Assembly: GCF_004347735.1 (NCBI RefSeq)
Contig: NZ_SLTI01000013.1
Location: forward strand, 80,291-144,290
From: Sulfuricurvum sp. IAE1
Lineage (GTDB): Bacteria; Campylobacterota; Campylobacteria; Campylobacterales; Sulfurimonadaceae
Direction: 5' to 3'
Length of the DNA: 64,000 nucleotides
Of the stretch, positions 7,811 through 16,038 are shown piece by piece. How positions within the stretch are numbered: position 1 is the stretch's first letter; every line of letters begins with the position of its first letter. A model generated the notes under the pieces. It searched no databases. It was not told the DNA's origin and worked only from the letters and a program-made list of their open reading frames with translations. Position numbers and translations under genes: made by a program.

Positions 7811-8981
7811 AGGACGGATCCTCGCGGTATCGCTGGGGATGACGGTTCTGGCCGTGGCGATCTTCGGATACGGCCTGGCGAGCATCTATTATCAGCACAT
7901 GCATAAATGTCTTTCGCGGAGCCTGACGTTTCTTGGGAACATGATCGTGCACGAATATGACGTGTCGCGGTGGGACGACCAGACGCAACGACTGGTATGG
8001 CACGACGAACAGCTTAGAAGCGTGATGAAGGGAGGGCTCATCGACCGGATGCGCATCGAGGTGGTCGAAACGCTCCCCTCCCTAAGCGACGAGCGGCTGT
8101 TTTATGCCGTCGCACTCAAAGACGGACGCCATTTTCTTATCAGCTCTTCGACGGCGAAGATCGACGACGAGCTGTTTCGGATGATCGGCAGCCGATGGAT
8201 CTTTTTTCTGTTCGGTTTCGTGTTCACGAGCGGGGTGATCTATCTGCTCATACGCCATCTTTTCGCCCCGTTCAATGCCCTTGTCAACCATTGTCTCACC
8301 TGTGACGATCCCGATAGCAAACCCGATGAGGTGAGCGGCGGTAGGGAGATCATCGCCCTGCGCGATGCGATTGCAACGCTGCAGCAGCGGATCAGCGGCC
8401 TCCAAAAGGCCCAGCACGAATCGATGAAGGCCCTGACGCACGAGTTGAAGACGCCTTTGGCGCAACTGCGCCTGCGCATCGATCTTGCCGATCAGAAAGG
8501 GGAATGGAAAAGCGATGCGATCGCCGAAGCGCGCGAAGAGATCGATACGATCGCCGCGAAGATCACCACGATTTTACATACGACCGAGCATGTCGGCAAG
8601 ACGGAGAAGATACGGCTCAAAAAAGCGATAAACGAATGGGTCGAGGAATTACGCGGACTGTGGGAACATCGGGGATTGCGTTTTAACCTTGATATTCCCG
8701 ATGCCGCGGTAGCGGAGCTGCCTCGGATCCCTTTTGAACGGGTGTGTCGGATTCTCATCGAAAACGCGCTCAATCACGCCTGCGAAGGGAGCGATGTCTT
8801 TATCCGGTGCCGCGGAGGGATCATCGAGATATCCAATCCTCCGTGCGAACATTCCGCCACCCTCATCCATTCCAGCGGGGTAGGGCTCTCGATCGCCAGA
8901 ACGCTCTGCGATTATTACGGGTGGATGCTGCGCGACGAACAGGATGCGACGAGTTACCGCGTGGTTTTTTCGGCGGCCTAG
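7791..8981 (+). CDS. Sensor histidine kinase
   Basis: 396 residues. Two membrane helices (about 7-28 and 133-155) frame a small periplasmic sensing domain of roughly 100 residues that I do not recognise. The H-box His is about residue 217 (ALTHELKTPLAQ), an N-box Asn is in ILIENALNHA, and a G-box is in SSGVGLSIART. The ATG at 7791 lies inside the regulator gene and has AAAGGACG just upstream, so the two are translationally coupled. It ends tail to tail with tamA; the two TAG stops share the sequence CTAG. Confidence 0.9.
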   Translation: MLLKTFKGRILAVSLGMTVLAVAIFGYGLASIYYQHMHKCLSRSLTFLGNMIVHEYDVSRWDDQTQRLVWHDEQLRSVMKGGLIDRMRIEVVETLPSLSDERLFYAVALKDGRHFLISSSTAKIDDELFRMIGSRWIFFLFGFVFTSGVIYLLIRHLFAPFNALVNHCLTCDDPDSKPDEVSGGREIIALRDAIATLQQRISGLQKAQHESMKALTHELKTPLAQLRLRIDLADQKGEWKSDAIAEAREEIDTIAAKITTILHTTEHVGKTEKIRLKKAINEWVEELRGLWEHRGLRFNLDIPDAAVAELPRIPFERVCRILIENALNHACEGSDVFIRCRGGIIEISNPPCEHSATLIHSSGVGLSIARTLCDYYGWMLRDEQDATSYRVVFSAA

Positions 8982-10669
8982 AAAAGCTCCCCGATCCGGA
9001 AGTGGATTGCGTACTGGGCGGGATCGTCGGGGTCAAACCCGACGTCGAACGCGATCGGGCCGATGGGGGTGACGTAGCGAAGCCCCCACCCTATTCCCCA
9101 GTAGGCGACGTCGTAATCGGGGATATAATCGTCCCCGATAAACGTGAGATCGCTGAACAAGACCCCCCGGAATTCGCCGTAGATGGGGAAGCGGTACTCC
9201 AGGCTCCCCTCCAGCAGCGAAGGAAACCCCAGCGGGTCGCCGGCACTGTTTTTGGGTCCGAGCTCACGGTAGGTGTAGGCGCGGTTGGAGTTCATCCCCC
9301 CCGCATAGAAACGGTACGATGCGGGGACGTCGCCGTCGTAGACGCGCAGTGTCCCCCATTTTACCTTCGCCCCCGCGACGTGTTCCCCCGCGCTGAGGAT
9401 GTAGGCTCCCGAGAGGAGGCTTTTGAAATAGGTGGCATCCGAAAATACGGGGGAGCGGAGCGACCCGGTCCCTTTGGCGTTGAGCCAGAACCCTTTGGTC
9501 GGTTCGAGGATGTTGTCGCGGGTATCGAGGTTGATCTCTCCGAGCGGGGAAGCGATGTAGAGGATACTGTCGGGAAAGTTGACGGGGTCGGTCGAATCGT
9601 ACGTCTGTACCCGGTCAAACAGGAGCCCCGCCATGACCGATGCGGGGGTATCTTGGTATTTGGCGGTTACTTTTTCGTAGGTGCTTTCGGTTTTATACCC
9701 GTCGAACGTCTCGTCTTTGTACCCGATTTCGGCTCCGAGTACCCCCCGGTTCTGGAGCGGGACGGTGAGGGTCCCGGTCAGCTCCTGCATCAGGTCGGTG
9801 TAGCGGGCGTCGAGAGAGAGGGTTTTTAGGTCGCCGAAGAAATTGCGGTGCTTGATCCCCATCTGCGCACTCAACCCCTGGTCGCTGCTGTACCCAAGAC
9901 CGGCGGTAAAACGGATCGGGCGTTCGACCTCTTCGACGGTAAGGGTGATCGGGACGACGCTGCCGTTACGCTCGTTGTCGTTGATCATGACCCGCGCGAC
10001 CGCTTCTTGCGCGTAGAGCGCTTCGTAACTTTTTTTGATCGCTTCGACGCTGTACGGGTCCCCTTCTTCGAAGCGGAGCATCGAGGCGGTGAGTTTACCG
10101 TCGATATTGGGGGTCGAAGAGGCGGTGATTTTGCCGAAGGTACACGCTTCGCCGGGTGAGGCTTCGAAGAGGAGGTGTGCTTCGTCGGTCTCGATATCGA
10201 CCCATGCCTTGGCATTGAAGCTCGCGTTGCAGTATCCCCGCTCCCCGTAACGTTTTTTGATCGCCGATTTTGTTTCGGAAAATTTCTCCTGGTCGAACCG
10301 ATCTTCGGGGCGGATCGTCACCAGCGTTTCGACGTCGATGGGGCTGTTGAGCTGGACGCTTTTGACGATGACGGGGGTGTTTTCGGCGATGATGAAGGTG
10401 ACGATCCCCTCTTTTACCTCGGAGGTGACGCGGGCGTGGTAAAAACCTTTTGAACGGTAAAAACTTCCCAGGGCCGAAACACTTTGGGCTACGGCGACTT
10501 CGTCGAGGGTGGGGGGATTTTCCCACACTTCGACCGCATAGGGTTTGCGCAGCCCCAGCACTTCGTAAAGACGCGATTCGTCGATCGATTGGTTTCCGCT
10601 GAAAACGATCCGCAGGGGAGCCGAAAAAAGGAGAAGCGCCGATGCGGCGAGCAGCCAGACGATGCGCAC
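8978..10669 (-). CDS. tamA: TamA/BamA-family outer membrane protein
   Basis: 563 residues from a GTG at 10669 with AGGAG eight bases upstream; the open frame extends further but that part has no support. A signal peptide (about 1-20) is followed by POTRA repeats (about 20-240, e.g. FSGNQSIDESRLYEVL) and an Omp85 beta-barrel (about 255-563, with GGMNSNRAYTYRELGP and the end FRIGELF). TamA is the outer membrane partner of TamB. It lies 22 bases after cobC in the same direction, so it may be read through from the cobalamin operon. Confidence 0.88.
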   Translation of the reverse strand: MRIVWLLAASALLLFSAPLRIVFSGNQSIDESRLYEVLGLRKPYAVEVWENPPTLDEVAVAQSVSALGSFYRSKGFYHARVTSEVKEGIVTFIIAENTPVIVKSVQLNSPIDVETLVTIRPEDRFDQEKFSETKSAIKKRYGERGYCNASFNAKAWVDIETDEAHLLFEASPGEACTFGKITASSTPNIDGKLTASMLRFEEGDPYSVEAIKKSYEALYAQEAVARVMINDNERNGSVVPITLTVEEVERPIRFTAGLGYSSDQGLSAQMGIKHRNFFGDLKTLSLDARYTDLMQELTGTLTVPLQNRGVLGAEIGYKDETFDGYKTESTYEKVTAKYQDTPASVMAGLLFDRVQTYDSTDPVNFPDSILYIASPLGEINLDTRDNILEPTKGFWLNAKGTGSLRSPVFSDATYFKSLLSGAYILSAGEHVAGAKVKWGTLRVYDGDVPASYRFYAGGMNSNRAYTYRELGPKNSAGDPLGFPSLLEGSLEYRFPIYGEFRGVLFSDLTFIGDDYIPDYDVAYWGIGWGLRYVTPIGPIAFDVGFDPDDPAQYAIHFRIGELF

Positions 10670-10691
10670 GGTACTTTCTCCTTTTTTGGGG

Positions 10692-11222
10692 TTAATTGTA
10701 CCCAAAAAGGGGGACGCGCACATAGTCCAGATAGTCCGGAGCACGATGCGGTTCGGGCTGATCGAGCAGGGAGAGGACGGTTTTGATCGTTCCTCCGTGC
10801 GTGCAGACCAGAACATTCAATGCGGGATCAAGTTCGGACAGAAACGATGCGATACGGTTGCGAAACTCCTCGCGGGATTCGTCGCAGACGAAGTCGTGCC
10901 ATCTCTCCTGGGAATCGAGTACGGCAGGATCGTAACCTTTTGTTTGCTCGATCTGCTCAAATGTTTTGCCTTCGAAAGAGGTTCTGAAGCGTACTTCACG
11001 CAGCCTCGGATCGGCGGTGTAACCATACAGCCCGATGGCGTCGAGTGTCTGAGTACACCGCAATAGATCGGAGGAGATAATCCGGTCAAACCGCTCATCC
11101 AGCAACGGTGCGATTTTCGTTTCGTCGAAGAGGCTCCTGTCGATTCCGATATCGGTATGTCCCAGATAGCACCGATGATACTCACGCGGCGGCGGCGCAT
11201 GGCGCAGGAGAATCAGGGCCAT
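10692..11222 (-). CDS. cobC: Alpha-ribazole phosphatase-like histidine phosphatase
   Basis: 176 residues starting at the ATG at 11222, where the phosphatase fold begins (ALILLRHAPP). The RHG-type catalytic motif LLRHAPP and the second histidine in VCTHGGTIKTVLS identify the histidine phosphatase superfamily. CobC removes the 5'-phosphate of alpha-ribazole phosphate or of adenosylcobalamin phosphate; the assignment rests on position directly after cobS, which it overlaps by 10 bases. It is the last cobalamin gene of the operon. Confidence 0.8.
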   Translation of the reverse strand: MALILLRHAPPPREYHRCYLGHTDIGIDRSLFDETKIAPLLDERFDRIISSDLLRCTQTLDAIGLYGYTADPRLREVRFRTSFEGKTFEQIEQTKGYDPAVLDSQERWHDFVCDESREEFRNRIASFLSELDPALNVLVCTHGGTIKTVLSLLDQPEPHRAPDYLDYVRVPLFGYN

Positions 11223-11953
11223 AGGAACCCGAGTATCAGGAGGATTTCGACTCCCTCCAGCGACGCGCCCAGCGCGTCCCCGTTGAGAAATCCGAGTGCG
11301 CGGCGCAGAAGCAGCGCGATCAGCAGCGCCAGCGCGACCCCCGATCCCAAAGCGACGGCGAACGGCCAAGAAAGGAGCCAAAACCCGATCAGCGAATAGA
11401 CCGCCCCCGCCCCCAGCAGGGCCGTTTTTCCGAAAGAGGCGCGCAGCTGCGACACAAACGTCGAGCGGAACGCAAAAAACGAGAGAACCGCCAGCAGCCC
11501 CAGGCGGCCGATCATCGCGACGGCGGCAAAGGCGGCGAAGTGCTGATGCATGAGCAGCGAGGCGAGCAGCGCAGTTTTGATCAGTACGCTCATCGTCCCG
11601 TACAAAACCCCCATCGCTCCCACGGTCGGCTCTTTGATCACCTCATAGGGGTCTTTGCCGCCGTGGGCGGCGTGGATCGCGTCGGCGACGTCGATGACCG
11701 CTTCGGTGTGCAAAAAACCGTAGAGGATCATGTAGGCGCCCGCGGCGATCAGCGCCCCGACCCACCCCAGCGGTTCGAGGGCGAGGAAAAGGGCTATCGA
11801 CATTCCCGCAAGGAGCAGCCCGATGGCGGGAAGGGCGAAAAGCATCGTCCGAAGGACGGCGGGAGAGGAAAGGTCGTCGCTTTCGCGGAAACGGACGGGC
11901 AGCAGGGTGAAATAGCTCAGGGCGAATTTGATGCCCAGGTAGAAGTTATTCAC
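11213..11953 (-). CDS. cobS: Adenosylcobinamide-GDP ribazoletransferase CobS
   Basis: 246 residues from a GTG at 11953 with GGGAGG upstream. Multiple membrane helices and the CobS signatures HTEAVIDVADAIHAAHGGKDPYEVIKEPTVGAMGV (Asp-rich, magnesium-binding) are present near the middle. It joins adenosylcobinamide-GDP to alpha-ribazole(-phosphate) at the inner membrane, the final assembly step of cobalamin. It overlaps the Cys-rich gene upstream by 8 bases and cobC downstream by 10. Confidence 0.93.
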   Translation of the reverse strand: MNNFYLGIKFALSYFTLLPVRFRESDDLSSPAVLRTMLFALPAIGLLLAGMSIALFLALEPLGWVGALIAAGAYMILYGFLHTEAVIDVADAIHAAHGGKDPYEVIKEPTVGAMGVLYGTMSVLIKTALLASLLMHQHFAAFAAVAMIGRLGLLAVLSFFAFRSTFVSQLRASFGKTALLGAGAVYSLIGFWLLSWPFAVALGSGVALALLIALLLRRALGFLNGDALGASLEGVEILLILGFLWP

Positions 11954-12368
11954 AGGGAACCTCCCGCATGATGGTGAACCAGTTGCGGTCGAACACTTTG
12001 CGGATATAGCTCTCGCGGTGCGGGACGATACACCCCGCGCAGTTTTGATGTATGGCCTTTTCACTCACATAGCGATCCCCGTCGGGACTCTCGATGGAGC
12101 AGGTGCTGTAGAGGGTTCGATCCCCCTCTTGAGAAAATCCGCCCTCGTTAAAGCGGAAGTTCGGACAGGCGCAGAGGTAGCAGTTGAGCTCCTCGGTGTC
12201 GTGGCACTTTTTATTCTCCGCATACAACGGGCAGAAATCGCTCTCTTTTTCCACCATGTTCTCGAACCGGAAGTATGCGATCACTTCTTCGTCGCTGAAG
12301 TGTTCCAGCTTTTTCATGATCGCGGCATGTTTGGCGCCGTGGGCGTCGAACCATTGCTTATAGGACAT
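11946..12368 (-). CDS. Cysteine-rich small-domain (zf-like) protein of the cobalamin operon
   Basis: 140 residues with nine cysteines, most in a cluster: FCPLY, KKCH, NCYLCACP, STCS, QNCAGC followed by PH. This agrees with the Pfam zf-like cysteine-rich small domain (PF04071 by recall), which probably binds zinc or iron and tends to occur with cobalamin genes; in Methanosarcina CobD a related region is fused to the decarboxylase. The start overlaps cobQ by 11 bases and the end overlaps cobS by 8, so its product is almost certainly used in the same pathway. Its function is unproven. Confidence 0.75.
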   Translation of the reverse strand: MSYKQWFDAHGAKHAAIMKKLEHFSDEEVIAYFRFENMVEKESDFCPLYAENKKCHDTEELNCYLCACPNFRFNEGGFSQEGDRTLYSTCSIESPDGDRYVSEKAIHQNCAGCIVPHRESYIRKVFDRNWFTIMREVPCE

Positions 12369-13698
12369 GTTGCAGTATCCTCTCCATATCGATCTCCCCT
12401 CTCATCGTTGCGATAAAACTATCGAGAGTCGTTTTTTTGTAGGTTTCAAATTGTTCATTCTCGAAAAGTCCGTGAACAAATGTCCCTTTTATATGACCAC
12501 TCTCATACCACAGCGGATATTTCCCACTCACCCCGTGATGGATTTCAAACCCCCGCACCGTTGTATCGAAGAGAGAATATTCCCCTTTTTTGAGCACTTT
12601 TTCTCTCTGAAACACGATGACGTCATCGACAAATCCAAGCCCCTCTTCGCTCACCGGTTCCACCGTCTCGACACACGCATCATCGATAATCGCTTCAAAC
12701 ATCATCTGATACCCGCCGCAGATGCCCAGAATCTCTTTTTTCCGTTCTTTGAGAGCATCGAACAACCCTGTTTGTTTGAGCCACCGCAGATCCTCTATGA
12801 CCCGCTTGCTGCCGGGGAGGATAACGAGGTCGAAACTCTCCAGCGCTACGTTGGAGGTGATGAACTCGACGAAGATGCTCTCATCGGCGATGAGGGGTTC
12901 GAAATCGTTGTAGTTGCTCATCGTCGGGTAGGAAATGATCCCGATTTTTTTCGCCGGATGGGGTTTGTTCTGGACGAAATTTTTCAGGCTCTGGGAGTCT
13001 TCGAACCCGAGGTTGAGGGGGAGATAGGGGAGGACGCCCAGCACCGGGATGCCGAAACGCTCTTCGATGATCCGCACCCCCTCGTCAAACAGGGTTCTGT
13101 CGCCTCGAAATTTGTTGACGATAACACCGATAACATTCTGTTTGAGCGGTTCGGGGAGGAGATTGTAGACCCCCCAGATCGAGGCGAACACGCCCCCCTT
13201 TTCGATGTCGGCGACGAGGATGATCTTCGTATCGTATTTTTCGGCGATGTAAATATTGGAGAGGTCTTTGTCCATCAGATTCAGCTCTACCGGACTCCCC
13301 GCCCCTTCGCACACGACGCACTCGTACCGCTCGCTCAGATACTCGAAGCACTCGTTTACGGCGGGCTTTAACTGATCGAGGTCTCGGTAGTAGTCGCGGA
13401 CATCCTTGTCCATCACCGCCTTGCCTTTGACGATCAAGGAAGCGCTGTTGCCGTGCCCCGATTTGAGCAATACGGGATTGAGATGGTAGCTCGTCGGAAC
13501 CCCCAGTACCTCCGCCTGAAAATACTGGGCGATCGCGATTTCAGACCCGTCGTCGCAGACGCGGGAGTTGTTGGAGACGTTTTGGGCTTTGAACGGGGCG
13601 ACGGTGATCCCCCGCTCCTGCAAGAGCCGTCCGATCACAAACGTCAGGGTCGATTTCCCCGCGTCGGACGAGGTTCCGAAAATGGAGATCGATTTCAT
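12358..13698 (-). CDS. cobQ: Cobyric acid synthase
   Basis: 446 residues from the ATG at 13698. N-terminal dethiobiotin-synthase-like ATPase (P-loop region SIFGTSSDAGKS, then FKAQNVSNNS) and C-terminal class I glutamine amidotransferase domain with nucleophile Cys in GICGGYQMM and the catalytic His in FVHGLFE. It amidates cobyrinic a,c-diamide at positions b, d, e and g. The start shares ATGA with the cbiB stop; the 3' end overlaps the Cys-rich gene. Confidence 0.94.
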   Translation of the reverse strand: MKSISIFGTSSDAGKSTLTFVIGRLLQERGITVAPFKAQNVSNNSRVCDDGSEIAIAQYFQAEVLGVPTSYHLNPVLLKSGHGNSASLIVKGKAVMDKDVRDYYRDLDQLKPAVNECFEYLSERYECVVCEGAGSPVELNLMDKDLSNIYIAEKYDTKIILVADIEKGGVFASIWGVYNLLPEPLKQNVIGVIVNKFRGDRTLFDEGVRIIEERFGIPVLGVLPYLPLNLGFEDSQSLKNFVQNKPHPAKKIGIISYPTMSNYNDFEPLIADESIFVEFITSNVALESFDLVILPGSKRVIEDLRWLKQTGLFDALKERKKEILGICGGYQMMFEAIIDDACVETVEPVSEEGLGFVDDVIVFQREKVLKKGEYSLFDTTVRGFEIHHGVSGKYPLWYESGHIKGTFVHGLFENEQFETYKKTTLDSFIATMRGEIDMERILQHVL

Positions 13699-14558
13699 GC
13701 CAGCGCCCCCGCTCCCAAAAGTAGTATCACAAGGGTATCGAGTTTCCACTGAAGGGCCAATGCACCCCGCACATCCTCCGCCGAAATCTCCCCTTTCCCC
13801 TCGCCGAAACAGGGCTTGTTTTTAACCCTGCCAAAATACGATGTCGGCCCTCCGAGCGATACCCCCAGCGACACCGCCATCGCCGAGATCGGGTATCCCG
13901 CGTTGGGACTTTCGTGCATCGCGCCGTAATGCCATGTCTTTTTGAGGGCGTTGAGGTTGCCGAAGAGAATCAGAATAAAAATTGCCGTGATACGGGAAGG
14001 GAGATAGTTGAGCACATCATCCAGCCGTGCGCTCACTTTGCCGAACTTCTCGTATTTTTCGTTCCGATACCCCACCATCGAATCGAGGGTATTGACCGCC
14101 TTATAGAGAAACAGCCCGGCCAAACCGAACACTAACAGATAAAACAGTGGAGCGATCACCCCGTCGCTCAGGTTTTCGGCATAGGTCTCGATCGCGGCCT
14201 TGTTGATCTCGCTCTCAGAGAGGTTTTCGGTGTCTCGGCTGACGAGATAACGGATGCTCGAAGGATCGCTCAGCACGTTGTTCACGCTCGTGTAGAGCAT
14301 CTTCCCCGCGATCCCTGTCGAGGCGATGATCCCCAGTACCCACGGATTATCGATCAGTGAGATCGGGTAAACGAGGGCAAACACGCACGCTAACAGCCAA
14401 AAAACGAGCCAGAATCCGCACAGGATGCTGTCGCGGTAAAACCGTTTTTCAAAAGCGGTGATAAAATTGCCCATCAGAACGACGGGATGGCGAATAAAAC
14501 GAAACTCGCCGAATATGCGGTCGGTAAGGTAGGCGATGAGGGCTATTTCAGCGAACAC
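13695..14558 (-). CDS. cbiB: Adenosylcobinamide-phosphate synthase CbiB
   Basis: 287 residues, GTG start with AAGGGGG upstream. An integral membrane protein with the family signatures DRIFGEFRFIRHPVVLMG at the N-terminus and YAENLSDGVIAPLFY in the middle. It attaches the aminopropanol(-phosphate) arm to cobyric acid. It overlaps cobD upstream by 16 bases and cobQ downstream by 4. Confidence 0.92.
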   Translation of the reverse strand: MFAEIALIAYLTDRIFGEFRFIRHPVVLMGNFITAFEKRFYRDSILCGFWLVFWLLACVFALVYPISLIDNPWVLGIIASTGIAGKMLYTSVNNVLSDPSSIRYLVSRDTENLSESEINKAAIETYAENLSDGVIAPLFYLLVFGLAGLFLYKAVNTLDSMVGYRNEKYEKFGKVSARLDDVLNYLPSRITAIFILILFGNLNALKKTWHYGAMHESPNAGYPISAMAVSLGVSLGGPTSYFGRVKNKPCFGEGKGEISAEDVRGALALQWKLDTLVILLLGAGALA

Positions 14559-15550
14559 AATACCCCCTTAAACCGCTTCATCGCCTCCAAATCTTTCACC
14601 GCGATCCGCACAAACCTCTCATCCAAAAAGTCAAAATTGGAACAGTCGCGCACCATGATGCGGTATGGAACAAGTTTTTCCTGAAACGCTTTCGCATTTA
14701 TGTGAGCAAGTCGGACGAGAAAAAAGTTCGCATCACTCTCAAACACTTCCGCAAAGAGGGGAGAATTGTCGAGGATGGTTTTCAGATACGTTTTCGCTTC
14801 GGCATTGAGGGCATGGGAACGCTTGCGAAACGGCTCGTCGGCGAGTGCCGTGATGAGAAAATGGCTGTCGAGCTGTGAAATCTTCCACAGCGGCTCTTTT
14901 TCTTTTAGAGAGGCGATGTTGGAAGCGTTGGAGAGGACGATCCCGACCCGCACCCCTGCGCATCCGTAAAACTTCGTCTGCGATTTTAAAATATAGAGTT
15001 TGTCGTAGCTTCGGAGATAGCGGGTTGCCGATTCGCCGCCGCAAAATTCCAGAAACGATTCGTCGATGAGGATCGTGCAGTCTCTGGCCATCCACCGTTC
15101 CATCAGGGTGTCGATCCCGTAATAGCGTCCGTCAGGGGTGGAGGGGTTGACGAAGACGACGAGGGAGTGCTCCTCGACTTCGGCATCCATCGATTCGAAA
15201 CGGTTGATGAGGCGGACGTTTTTCCCGTGCAGGAGGGCGGCTTTTTTGTATTCCAGATAGGCGGGGGAGTAGATCGTACAGGTCGGAGGGTCGAAAAACC
15301 GCATCAGGGAGAAAATCGCCGAGCTTCCTCCGTTGAAGAGTTCCATCTCATCACTGTTCACACCGTAATGGCGGGCTAACGCCTCCGTTAGCTTCCCGTA
15401 GCTCGGGTAGGCATTGAGGGTGACGGAGCTGAAATCGACCGCAGGAGTGATGAAGTTGATGTTAGAGGAGAGGTCCAGTACCTCGTGAACCTCACAGCCG
15501 CAGTGTGCCGCAAAGTTGTTCACATCTCCGCCGTGGGCGTAGGTCGTCAT
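14543..15550 (-). CDS. cobD: L-threonine-O-3-phosphate decarboxylase-like PLP enzyme
   Basis: 335 residues, fold-type I aminotransferase family. The start HGGDVNNFA resembles CobD; DLSSNINF, FVNPSTPDG and LIDESFLEF are aminotransferase I/II landmarks and the PLP lysine is expected in SQTKFYGCAGVRVG. CobD makes (R)-1-amino-2-propanol O-2-phosphate from L-threonine phosphate for the nucleotide loop. The related histidinol-phosphate aminotransferases are the main alternative, but position between cobU and cbiB favours CobD. It shares ATGA with cobU. Confidence 0.88.
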   Translation of the reverse strand: MTTYAHGGDVNNFAAHCGCEVHEVLDLSSNINFITPAVDFSSVTLNAYPSYGKLTEALARHYGVNSDEMELFNGGSSAIFSLMRFFDPPTCTIYSPAYLEYKKAALLHGKNVRLINRFESMDAEVEEHSLVVFVNPSTPDGRYYGIDTLMERWMARDCTILIDESFLEFCGGESATRYLRSYDKLYILKSQTKFYGCAGVRVGIVLSNASNIASLKEKEPLWKISQLDSHFLITALADEPFRKRSHALNAEAKTYLKTILDNSPLFAEVFESDANFFLVRLAHINAKAFQEKLVPYRIMVRDCSNFDFLDERFVRIAVKDLEAMKRFKGVLCSLK

Positions 15551-16038
15551 TTGAGCCGTCTCTCCAACCCCAGTTTCACTTCGTACACTTCGTCGCAGAT
15601 TTGGGCGAGTTTTTGACCGATGATCCCCGACAAATCGACGTAGCGGCGGCTGATCGGATCGGAGGGGATCACCCCCGATCCGACATCATTGAGAACAAAC
15701 ACGATGTTAGCGTCGATGGCTCCCAGCGCTTCGATCTCTGCGATCAATACCTCTTCGCTCTCCTCCATGCGGTTGAGTATCCACATCGAGACGCAGTCGA
15801 CGAGGTAGGTGCGGTGAGGTTCGATTACACGTAGAAGGTCGCGGCTCTCTTCGAGGGTGATGAAGTTTTCACCGCGCGTTTGACGGTGTTTGTCGATCCG
15901 CGTTCCCATCTCGGTGTCGCCGTATGTGTGATCGTAGGTGGCGAGGTAGGTGGGTTGGTCGGTTGCGATGGCGAGCGTCTTTGCCTCCGCCAGAGAACTT
16001 TTGCCTGATTTCTGCCCTCCGAAATAGAGTATCTTCAT
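15547..16038 (-). CDS. cobU: Adenosylcobinamide kinase/guanylyltransferase
   Basis: 163 residues with a P-loop at residues 7-14 (GGQKSGKS), and the CobU landmarks YLATYD, RIDKHRQTR, YLVDCVSMW and VLNDVGSGVIP. It phosphorylates adenosylcobinamide and transfers GMP to give adenosylcobinamide-GDP. It shares ATGA with cobT upstream and with cobD downstream. Confidence 0.95.
   Translation of the reverse strand: MKILYFGGQKSGKSSLAEAKTLAIATDQPTYLATYDHTYGDTEMGTRIDKHRQTRGENFITLEESRDLLRVIEPHRTYLVDCVSMWILNRMEESEEVLIAEIEALGAIDANIVFVLNDVGSGVIPSDPISRRYVDLSGIIGQKLAQICDEVYEVKLGLERRLK

Noticed and set aside
4194..8981. Cytochrome subunit (fccA) for the sulfide dehydrogenase
   Set aside because: No CxxCH-containing small exported protein is encoded on either side.
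8744..9829. 361-codon plus-strand frame across the end of the kinase and tamA
   Set aside because: Out of frame with the kinase and antisense to TamA; composition biased to charged residues as in other shadows.
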